Made by a program: the position numbers and the translations under genes
Source: Macondimonas sp035325645
GTDB taxonomy: Bacteria; Pseudomonadota; Gammaproteobacteria; UBA5335
Assembly (NCBI GenBank): GCA_035325645.1
Contig: DAOKZK010000003.1
Span: 12,171 to 76,170, forward strand
DNA: 64,000 nt
Direction of reading: 5' to 3'
Shown: positions 57,733 through 64,000 of the stretch, in pieces
How the letters are laid out: each line of letters starts with the position of its first letter
Position numbering within the stretch: the stretch's first letter is position 1
The notes under the pieces: generated by a model
The model's database searches: none
What the model was told of the DNA's origin: nothing
What the model saw: the letters and a program-made list of their open reading frames with translations, nothing else

Positions 57733-59445
57733 ATGTCCGAACTGATCTCTCCCCACGGCGGCACCCTCAAGCAACGCTATCTCGAAGGCGACGCGCGCCA
57801 GCGGATGCGCGAACAGGCCCGCGATTATGTCGGCTGGAATCTCACCGCCCGTCAGCTCTGCGACCTGGAACTGCTGCTGAACGGTGGCTTCTCGCCCCTT
57901 GAAGGCTTCATGGGGCAGGCAGACTACGCGGCCGTCCTCGCGGGCATGCGCCTGGCCGACGGCACCCTGTGGCCCATGCCCATCACGCTGGACGTGGATC
58001 CCGCGTTCGCCGACAAGCTCAATCTGGGCGACTGGATCGGGCTGCACGATCCCGAGGGCGTGCTGATCGCCGTCATGCGCGTGGACGAGCGCTGGCAGCC
58101 GGACCTCGGCGCCGAGGGCGAGGCCGTCTTCGGCACCTGCGACGAGGCCCATCCCGGCGTGGCGCATCTGCTGCGCCGCAGCCATCCCGTCTATCTCGGC
58201 GGTCCGGTGCACGGCTTGGACGCCCCAACGCACTACGACTTCAAGAGCCGTCGCCACAGCCCTGCCGAACTGCGCACCTTGTTCGACAAGCTGGGCTGGC
58301 GCCGCATCGTCGCCTTCCAGACCCGCAACCCCATGCACCGCGCGCACCAGGAGCTCACCATCCGCGCCGCACGCGAGGCCGAGGCCAACCTGCTCATCCA
58401 CCCCGTGGTGGGCATGACCAAGCCCGGCGACATCGACTACTACACCCGCGTGCGCTGCTATGAACAACTGCTCAAGCGCTACCCGGAGCAGACGACCCAG
58501 CTCAGCCTGCTGCCGCTGGCCATGCGCATGGGCGGTCCGCGCGAGGCGCTCTGGCACGCCATCATCCGCAAAAACCATGGGTGTACCCATTTCATCGTGG
58601 GACGCGATCATGCCGGCCCCGGCAAGGACAGCCAGGGACGCGACTTCTACGGTCCCTACGACGCCCAGGAACTGGTCGCCCGCCATCAGGAAGAACTCGG
58701 CATCACCATGGTGCCCTTCCAGGAAATGGTCTACGTCGAAAACCGCGCCCAGTACGCGCCCGACAACGAGATTCAGCCCGGCGAAACCGTGCTCAACATC
58801 TCGGGCACCGAATTTCGCCGCCGGCTGCGCGAAGGCGCCGAGATCCCCGAGTGGTTCTCCTATCCCGAGGTGGTCGCCGAACTCAAGCGCAGCTATCCGC
58901 CGCGCCGTCAGCAGGGCTTCACGGTGTTCTTCACCGGCCTGTCGGGCTCCGGCAAGTCCACCATCGCCAATGCGCTCATGGTCAAGCTGATGGAAATGGG
59001 CGGCCGGCCGGTGACCCTGCTGGACGGCGATCTGGTGCGCAAGCACCTGTCCAGCGAACTGGGCTTCTCCAAGGAGCATCGCAACCTCAACATCCTGCGC
59101 ATCGGCTATGTGGCGGCCGAGATCACCAAGCACCGCGGCATCGCCGTGTGCGCGCCGATCGCGCCGTATGCCGAAACGCGGCGTCAGGTGCGCGACATGG
59201 TGCAGGCCGGCGGCGGCTTCATCGAAGTGCATGTGGCGACCCCGATCGAGGTCTGCGAAGCACGCGACCGCAAGGGACTCTACGCCAAGGCGCGCGCCGG
59301 CCTGATCCCGGAGTTCACTGGCGTTTCCGACCCCTATGAGGTGCCCGAGCAACCGGAACTGGTGATCGACACGCGGGATTGCACGGCGGACGAGGCGGCC
59401 CAGCGGGTCTTGCTCAAGCTGGAAAGCTTAGGCTACATCGGCTGA
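57733..59445 (+). CDS. Bifunctional sulfate adenylyltransferase / adenylylsulfate kinase
   Basis: The 570-residue protein activates sulfate to APS and then to PAPS. An N-terminal PUA-like region and ATP-sulfurylase core carry QTRNPMHRAHQ (HxxH) and VGRDHAGPGKDSQGRDFYG (shortened: GRDHAGPG). The C-terminal APS kinase from about residue 395 has the P-loop GLSGSGKST and DGDLVRKHLSSELGF. The order SAT then kinase resembles the fused Aquifex/Thiobacillus type. It follows the permease and is probably part of the same sulfate pathway. Confidence 0.96.
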   Translation: MSELISPHGGTLKQRYLEGDARQRMREQARDYVGWNLTARQLCDLELLLNGGFSPLEGFMGQADYAAVLAGMRLADGTLWPMPITLDVDPAFADKLNLGDWIGLHDPEGVLIAVMRVDERWQPDLGAEGEAVFGTCDEAHPGVAHLLRRSHPVYLGGPVHGLDAPTHYDFKSRRHSPAELRTLFDKLGWRRIVAFQTRNPMHRAHQELTIRAAREAEANLLIHPVVGMTKPGDIDYYTRVRCYEQLLKRYPEQTTQLSLLPLAMRMGGPREALWHAIIRKNHGCTHFIVGRDHAGPGKDSQGRDFYGPYDAQELVARHQEELGITMVPFQEMVYVENRAQYAPDNEIQPGETVLNISGTEFRRRLREGAEIPEWFSYPEVVAELKRSYPPRRQQGFTVFFTGLSGSGKSTIANALMVKLMEMGGRPVTLLDGDLVRKHLSSELGFSKEHRNLNILRIGYVAAEITKHRGIAVCAPIAPYAETRRQVRDMVQAGGGFIEVHVATPIEVCEARDRKGLYAKARAGLIPEFTGVSDPYEVPEQPELVIDTRDCTADEAAQRVLLKLESLGYIG

Positions 59446-59524
59446 AGACCGCTCGGCATGGATCCTGCTGCCCGGTAGATCGTATTTGCATCCGGTAGGT
59501 CGTATCTCCAAAGGAGTCGCTGCG

Positions 59525-60445
59525 ATGGGCCTCGAATTTCACTGTGTCGACGCCTTCAGCGATACGCCCTACCAGGGCGCTCCCATCCTCGTCTTCCCCC
59601 GGGCAGAAGGCTTGGTGGAGGCCCAGATGCGGCGCATCGCGCGCGAATTCGGCTACGCGGACGCGGTGTTTCTGCAGCGCGAAGCGGACGGCCAGCGCTG
59701 GCAGATGCATCTGTTCGATGCGCGCGGAATGCCCCTGCCCTTTGCCGGTCACCCGGTAGTCGCCGCCGGCGCCGTTCTGGTTGAAGCAGGCGTCCTCCCG
59801 GCAGCGGAGGGCGAGACGCAGTGCAGCTTCGTGCTCCCGATCGGCGAGCTGGGCGCGCAACTGCAGTGCGCTGGCGGTCGAGTGGTGCACAGCGCCTTTC
59901 GCATGGCCTGCGATCTGGCCGTCGATGCCTATGTACCGAGCGCTCGCGACATCGCCGCCATTCTGAGCCTGCCCGATGCCGACGTGATCGGCATGTCCGA
60001 TCATGTTCCACTGAGCCTGCGCGGGCCACTCGCCTGCTTCATCGTCCCGCTCAAGGATGCGCTCGTCCTGCGCCAGGCCGTCTTCGACCGTGCCGCCTGG
60101 GTGCGATCCAGCGCCACCGCGACGCTGCCGCCCCAGATTCTCGCCATTGCCCCTGCCGCGGGGCCCAAGGCCAGGGGCGCGCTGCGTCTGGAAGCGCGCC
60201 TGTTCGGTCTCGACATCGCACCGCACGAGGATCCGCCCATCGGCTCTGCCATGCCGGCGCTGGCCAGCTTCATGGCCTTGTCGGAACCGGCCGATCCCTT
60301 GCGCTTCGTCGCCTTGCGCGGCACGGGCCATGGCCGCCTCAGCACGCTGGAGGTCACTGCTGAGCGCAGCGGGCAGACGGTGATGCAGGTCATCGTCGGC
60401 GGCGCCGTCACGCCCATCGCCAAAGGCCGACTCGTGACCGAATGA
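59525..60445 (+). CDS. PhzF-family isomerase-like protein
   Basis: This 306-residue protein begins FHCVDAFSDTPYQGAPILVF and has GMPLPFAGHPVVAAGAVL, as in PhzF/YddE proteins. The catalytic glutamate expected near residue 45 is Asp46 here (GYADAVF). ATG 59525 has AAGGAG eight bases upstream; the frame extends to 59486. The reaction is unknown; family members include diaminopimelate-epimerase-like isomerases. Confidence 0.86.
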   Translation: MGLEFHCVDAFSDTPYQGAPILVFPRAEGLVEAQMRRIAREFGYADAVFLQREADGQRWQMHLFDARGMPLPFAGHPVVAAGAVLVEAGVLPAAEGETQCSFVLPIGELGAQLQCAGGRVVHSAFRMACDLAVDAYVPSARDIAAILSLPDADVIGMSDHVPLSLRGPLACFIVPLKDALVLRQAVFDRAAWVRSSATATLPPQILAIAPAAGPKARGALRLEARLFGLDIAPHEDPPIGSAMPALASFMALSEPADPLRFVALRGTGHGRLSTLEVTAERSGQTVMQVIVGGAVTPIAKGRLVTE

Positions 60446-60536
60446 TGCGAGTCGGGTGCAGGCGCGGACCGCGCGGGGTATGATACGGGCCACATTCCCA
60501 GGGCTCGATACCCCCTGAAGCTGCGAAGGCAAACGC

Positions 60537-61862
60537 ATGAAAATCCCAGAGATTCTGATTATTGAATCGGCCCATAAGCCCGGCAGTCTGGGCAAGATCC
60601 TCACCGTGATCGGCGAGGCGGGCATCGTGGTGGAACATCTCAACGCCATCCGCCGCGACCAAGATCAGACGATCTGGGAAATCACCCTGGAAATGGATCC
60701 GGCGACCGATCACGGCGTCATCGACCAGATCAACGCCCTGCCGAATGCCAAGATCCTCGGCCGCTCGGACCGCATCATGGACCGGCACCGCGACGGCAAG
60801 ATCCGCATGACCTCCCGGGTACCGATTTCCTCCATCCAGCAATTGCGCGACATCTATACCCCGGGCGTGGCGCGGGTGTGCCTCGCGATCAAGGACGACC
60901 CCGCACTGCAGTGGGAATACACGGCGCTCAAGCACACCGTCGCCATCGTCACCAACGGCACGGCCGTGCTGGGTCTGGGTGATGTCGGCGTCGCCGCCTC
61001 CCTGCCCGTGATGGAGGGCAAGTCGGCCCTGTTCGCCAAGCTGATCGGCATCAGCGGCGTCCCTATCCTGATCGACGAGAAAGACCCCCAGCGACTGATC
61101 GATACCATCTGCGCCATCGCCCCGTCCTTCGGCGCCATCCAGCTCGAGGACATCGCCGCGCCCTTGTGCTTCGAGGTGGAAGAAGGGCTCAAGGCGCGCC
61201 TGGACCGGCCGGTGATGCACGACGATCAGCACGGCACGGCCGTCGTCACCCTGGCAGCGCTCATCAACGCGGCCGCACGCGTGGGCGTTGACCTGCGGGA
61301 CAGCGTCGTGGGGCAGATCGGTTTGGGTGCGGCCGGCATCGGCATCGCCCGCTTGCTGCGCAGCTACGGCGTCAAGCGCGTGCTGGGCACGGATCTGCGC
61401 ACCGATGCCGTGGAGCGGCTCGAACGCAGCGGCGGCGAGGGCCGCAGTCTCGAGAAGCTGATGGCCGAAGCCGACATCGTGGTGGCGACGACCGGCGTGC
61501 CCGGTCTGATCAAGCCCGAATACGTGCGGCCGGGACAGATCATCCTGGCGCTGTCGAACCCGGACCCCGAAATCACGCCGCGCAAGGCGCTGCAGCAAGG
61601 CGCCATCTTCGCCGCCGACGGGGGCAGCGTGAACAATGCGCTGGGCTTTCCCGGCCTGTTCCGCGGCGCCCTGGACGCCCGCGCAACGCAGTTTACCGAC
61701 GCCATGCTCTTTGCAGCAGCCAACACCCTCGCCGAGCTGACCCCGCCGGACGCTCTCGTGCCCAACGTGCTGGACCTCGACATCCATGCCCGGGTTGCCG
61801 CTGCCGTCAAGGACGCTGCCTTGGGCTTGGCCTCCCGCGGGACGCTCCAACTCAGCATCTAG
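60537..61862 (+). CDS. NAD-dependent malic enzyme with N-terminal ACT domain
   Basis: This 441-residue protein oxidatively decarboxylates malate to pyruvate. The first 80 residues form an ACT domain (ILIIESAHKPGSLGKILTVIG region), which would bind an amino acid or other effector. The catalytic part has YTPGVARVCLAI, TNGTAVLGLGDVG, and MHDDQHGTAVVTL. GLGAAGIGIARLL binds the cofactor. No C-terminal phosphotransacetylase-like domain is present. Cofactor choice (NAD over NADP) is an inference. Confidence 0.9.
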   Translation: MKIPEILIIESAHKPGSLGKILTVIGEAGIVVEHLNAIRRDQDQTIWEITLEMDPATDHGVIDQINALPNAKILGRSDRIMDRHRDGKIRMTSRVPISSIQQLRDIYTPGVARVCLAIKDDPALQWEYTALKHTVAIVTNGTAVLGLGDVGVAASLPVMEGKSALFAKLIGISGVPILIDEKDPQRLIDTICAIAPSFGAIQLEDIAAPLCFEVEEGLKARLDRPVMHDDQHGTAVVTLAALINAAARVGVDLRDSVVGQIGLGAAGIGIARLLRSYGVKRVLGTDLRTDAVERLERSGGEGRSLEKLMAEADIVVATTGVPGLIKPEYVRPGQIILALSNPDPEITPRKALQQGAIFAADGGSVNNALGFPGLFRGALDARATQFTDAMLFAAANTLAELTPPDALVPNVLDLDIHARVAAAVKDAALGLASRGTLQLSI

Positions 61863-62113
61863 GGCGATGCCGGCACAGCAGCGTCGTCCTGATGGCGTGG
61901 GCTGAGTGCGCTGTAATCAAGCTCAACGACTTTAGCCGGGCAAGCCGCAGCAGAACGCCTCCATCAAGCGCCGGACGGGCCTGGCCGCTGCGGCCGGCTG
62001 GTCCGACCCTCCTCGACAGATCCGGCGAGTCCAGCGAATCAGGCACCCGCCGGCTCTGAATATCCGGCCCCACAGCGGCCGAAAACAGCCAGCCCTGGAG
62101 GCCTTCCCCCGAT

Positions 62114-62147
62114 GCGGAAACGGGCGCTTTCCGCTCGCCTCAATTTT
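62114..62147 (+). terminator. Weak terminator-like hairpin after the malic enzyme gene
   Basis: GCGGAAA and TTTCCGC form a perfect 7-bp stem with a seven-base loop, and ATTTTTG follows eight bases later on the plus strand. It is 250 bp past the malic enzyme stop, so its role is uncertain. Confidence 0.35.
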
Positions 62148-62275
62148 TGATGCCGTCGCTGCGATGGTTACCCGACCTGCGCGGGCAAGGAACTCCGTAA
62201 CGCCTGCGTCGCCACCCTGGAAGGCGTCAGTGCCAAGTGCCCTTTGCGCAGGGTAAACGCAGCACAGCGGAAAAT

Positions 62276-62306
62276 GGCCCTGCGTCGCCCCAGTCGGCGC
62301 AGGGCC
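62276..62306 (-). terminator. Hairpin just past the alkB-like gene
   Basis: GGCCCTGCG and CGCAGGGCC are perfect 9-bp arms. On the minus strand ATTTT follows the stem, a weak U tract. It lies 9 bp past the alkB-like stop at 62315. Confidence 0.55.
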
Positions 62307-62314
62307 CAGTCAAA

Positions 62315-63541
62315 TCAAAGGGACTCCGCCAGGCAGGCCTCCTCGGACGACGCACGTGCCATCAGCTCCGGGATACCGCTACTGGCATTGGCTCGATCGG
62401 CCAAAGCCCGCTCGCTGGGCGTTGCCCACTTCTCGTCCCACTCGATCAGCTGCGGCGTGGACAGCTTGTACCAAAGTGGTGGAATGGTTCCGGCGAGAAT
62501 GGTCACGAGGTAGCCGAATCGCAGCCTTGGCGCTCCTTCAATGTTCCGGAGGTTCCAGAATTCGACCGACCCGTCGAGATGATGATGGGTGTGCCGCGAT
62601 CCGCCCGCCAGCAGCCAGAAATCGAGCCGGTTGGCGCAATCCCAGGCGTGGTGCGGCTTGACCTCCGAACCGGGGACCCGGGTGATGCCGTAATGTTGTC
62701 CGTAAGTCGCCAGCTTATAGGCGAAATGCGTCCAGAGCGCCGCCAAGGCGAAGAAAAGCAGCCCCATCAAGCCCGCTACCCACGCAACCGCCAGAAACAG
62801 AGCAGCCTCGGCAGCCCACCCGTGCAGCAGGCGGTTCTTCCACGAGAATTTGCTCAGTCCCAACCGCCGCATGCGATCGGTCTCGATGTCCCACGCCATG
62901 CGGTAGTCCCGCGGCAGGGTCCTCAGGAAATACCGATAGAGCGATTCTCCGCGCAGGGCCGTGCTGGAATCATCATCGGTCGCCACCGTGATGTGGTGCC
63001 CCGGCCCGTGTTCGATGGCGTAGTACGTGAATGCCGCTGGGATGCCCGCCACGCGGGCGATGAACGTCGCGATGGGCTCGCGCGTGCGATGACTCAGCTC
63101 GTGGCCCAGCCCGATGGCGCCGGCGCCGCCGACCGTCCCCACCATGAGCGTGTAGAAGATCAGGCTACCCATTCCCTCGCCGGCATGGGCCAGCTTCATG
63201 TCGGTATGGGTCAGGGCATAAACGATCTCGGACAGTCCGAACAGGTCCCGGCCTCCGAAATGAAACGCCAAAACCCACACGAAAGCCAGATAGAGCAATA
63301 GGGTGATCATGATGTACGCGTACATCATGGCGACAAATATCGCGGGTCGCCGATAGTCATGGTTGTACTCGGTCTCCCCGAGGGAGAACTCCAGGACGAT
63401 CAATCCGGCGATCACCCACAGCAGATTCCATCCGGGTGTCAAGCCGTGGATCAGTGCATAAAGGGAAAACGAAACGAGGAACAATGGGAAGAAAAACTTT
63501 ACATAATGAACAGGGGATGAAAGCCGAGCCCATAGCGTCAT
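62315..63541 (-). CDS. Alkane 1-monooxygenase (AlkB)-like di-iron membrane hydroxylase, divergent
   Basis: This 408-residue protein has about six membrane helices and the three histidine boxes of the integral-membrane di-iron superfamily: HELSH (147-151), EHGPGHH (177-183) and RHTHHH (316-321). AlkB-like ATDDDSSTALRGES follows the second box. It departs from classic AlkB: the NYIEHYG motif reads TYGQHYG (Gln282 for Glu), and the third box is followed by LDGSVEFWNLRN instead of the usual PTRRYQxL. Substrate could be an alkane or another hydrophobic compound. ATG 63541 has GGAGG upstream. It diverges from a marR gene. Confidence 0.85.
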   Translation of the reverse strand: MTLWARLSSPVHYVKFFFPLFLVSFSLYALIHGLTPGWNLLWVIAGLIVLEFSLGETEYNHDYRRPAIFVAMMYAYIMITLLLYLAFVWVLAFHFGGRDLFGLSEIVYALTHTDMKLAHAGEGMGSLIFYTLMVGTVGGAGAIGLGHELSHRTREPIATFIARVAGIPAAFTYYAIEHGPGHHITVATDDDSSTALRGESLYRYFLRTLPRDYRMAWDIETDRMRRLGLSKFSWKNRLLHGWAAEAALFLAVAWVAGLMGLLFFALAALWTHFAYKLATYGQHYGITRVPGSEVKPHHAWDCANRLDFWLLAGGSRHTHHHLDGSVEFWNLRNIEGAPRLRFGYLVTILAGTIPPLWYKLSTPQLIEWDEKWATPSERALADRANASSGIPELMARASSEEACLAESL

Positions 63542-63686
63542 CGTGGTAATCCTCCGCCTGAAAGTCAACTGCGATAACCACCCCCGATGTACCCCTGCTC
63601 TATGAGGCCCTTATAGGTTTTTGTCGTCGGAGCTTAGTCGATCCAAGGGGGAGGATAAAATTGCAATAAATGACGACAAAAATGTC

Positions 63687-63709
63687 ATCATCTTTTCAAT
63701 AAAGATGAT
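63687..63709. promoter_or_regulatory. Perfect palindrome in the alkB-marR intergenic region
   Basis: ATCATCTTT and AAAGATGAT are perfect 9-bp arms with a 5-bp spacer. It sits about 146 bp before the alkB-like ATG within an AT-rich patch. It is a candidate operator or a small hairpin at the promoter. Confidence 0.45.
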
Positions 63710-63847
63710 TGATATTGGCGGACGATGGCCGACAACGTGAGCAGAACACTCGTCGCAATTTGGCGGCATCCTGCGATCACGGATCAGATAACCAGTGACG
63801 CCAACGGCCTTTGGATATGGAACTGCCACTTGAATCACGGCCAATTA

Positions 63848-63861
63848 ATTAGTACGCTAAT
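63848..63861. promoter_or_regulatory. Candidate MarR operator
   Basis: ATTAG-TACG-CTAAT is a short inverted repeat ending 3 bp before the marR ATG at 63865. MarR operators often look like this, so self-repression is likely. Confidence 0.45.
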
Positions 63862-63864
63862 AAT

Positions 63865-64000
63865 ATGGCTATCACTCATGATCATGATGCGCATGCTCGC
63901 ATCGGCATGCGCATCGCCGAGACGGCGCGCCGATGGCGACAGCTTCTCGACGACCGCCTTCGCGACACCGGCCTCAGCCAAGCGCGGTGGTTGGCGCTGT
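63865..64000 (+). CDS. MarR-family transcriptional regulator, N-terminal part
   Basis: ATG 63865 opens a frame cut off by the window end after 45 residues. ARIGMRIAETARRWRQLLDD and then LSQARWLAL match the first helices of MarR winged-helix dimers. It diverges from the alkB-like gene, and the palindromes between them suggest it controls that gene and itself in response to a small ligand. Confidence 0.8.
   Translation, partial: MAITHDHDAHARIGMRIAETARRWRQLLDDRLRDTGLSQARWLAL

Larger units (their letters stand above)
61863..62314. other. Non-coding stretch between malic enzyme and alkB-like genes
   Basis: About 450 bp without a convincing gene; short frames lack family similarity. It holds the two terminator-like hairpins listed separately. 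It could be a degraded gene, but no recognisable remnant was seen. Confidence 0.5.

Noticed and set aside
61852..62073. A 73-codon minus-strand frame after the malic enzyme gene
   Set aside because: Composition is Arg/Pro-rich and no start signal or family match was seen.
63611..63844. A 77-codon minus-strand frame in the alkB-marR gap
   Set aside because: It lacks family similarity and a ribosome-binding site, and it covers the AT-rich regulatory region.

Overview
The window is GC-rich (roughly two thirds G+C by eye) and densely packed with housekeeping genes. Gene order is typical of Gammaproteobacteria: pyrG-kdsA-eno-ftsB-ispD-ispF-truD, trpF-trpB-trpA-accD-folC-SPOR-cvpA-purF-metZ, and leuS-lptE-holA-proA-nadD-rsfS-rlmH-maf-rng-yhdP-nit-tldD. 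KdsA, LptE and YhdP point to a Gram-negative cell with lipopolysaccharide. A bifunctional sulfate adenylyltransferase/APS kinase beside an SLC13-type permease and a divergent AlkB-type hydroxylase beside a MarR regulator suggest a free-living aerobe, possibly one that uses hydrocarbons. I cannot name the species.

Layout. 1-6.5 kb: GNAT fragment, DUF1820 protein, metallo-beta-lactamase-fold protein, purL, a small membrane protein and a methyltransferase. 6.8-12.6 kb: an accessory stretch with a lytic transglycosylase, a secreted glycosidase-like protein, a secreted protein of unknown function, an ABM-fold protein, an SDR and a periplasmic alpha-carbonic anhydrase. 12.7-19.2 kb: the truD-to-pyrG cluster on the minus strand. 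19.2-20.75 kb: two paralogous small secreted proteins of unknown function, each behind a sigma-54-like -24/-12 element. This is the most unusual part of the window. 20.75-37.2 kb: a long minus-strand array for proteolysis, envelope, RNA processing, NAD, proline, DNA polymerase and leucyl-tRNA functions. 37.4-39.5 kb: an L,D-transpeptidase, then a Soj/ParA gene of integrative-element type with an eroded 3' end beside an intact tRNA-Lys(CTT), probably a mobile-element scar. 39.7-52.2 kb: metZ-purF-cvpA-SPOR-folC-accD-trpABF and further minus-strand genes. 52.3-61.9 kb: a nuclease-fold protein, apt, a sugar epimerase, lipA, sulfate uptake and activation, a PhzF-like protein and an ACT-domain malic enzyme. 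62.3-64 kb: alkB-like gene divergent from a marR gene cut by the window end.

Many neighbours overlap by 4 bp (ATGA, GTGA or TTGA), which implies long translationally coupled operons: nit-tldD, maf-rng, lptE-holA, pyrG-kdsA, and trpB-trpA-accD-folC. No CRISPR array, insertion sequence or rRNA was seen.
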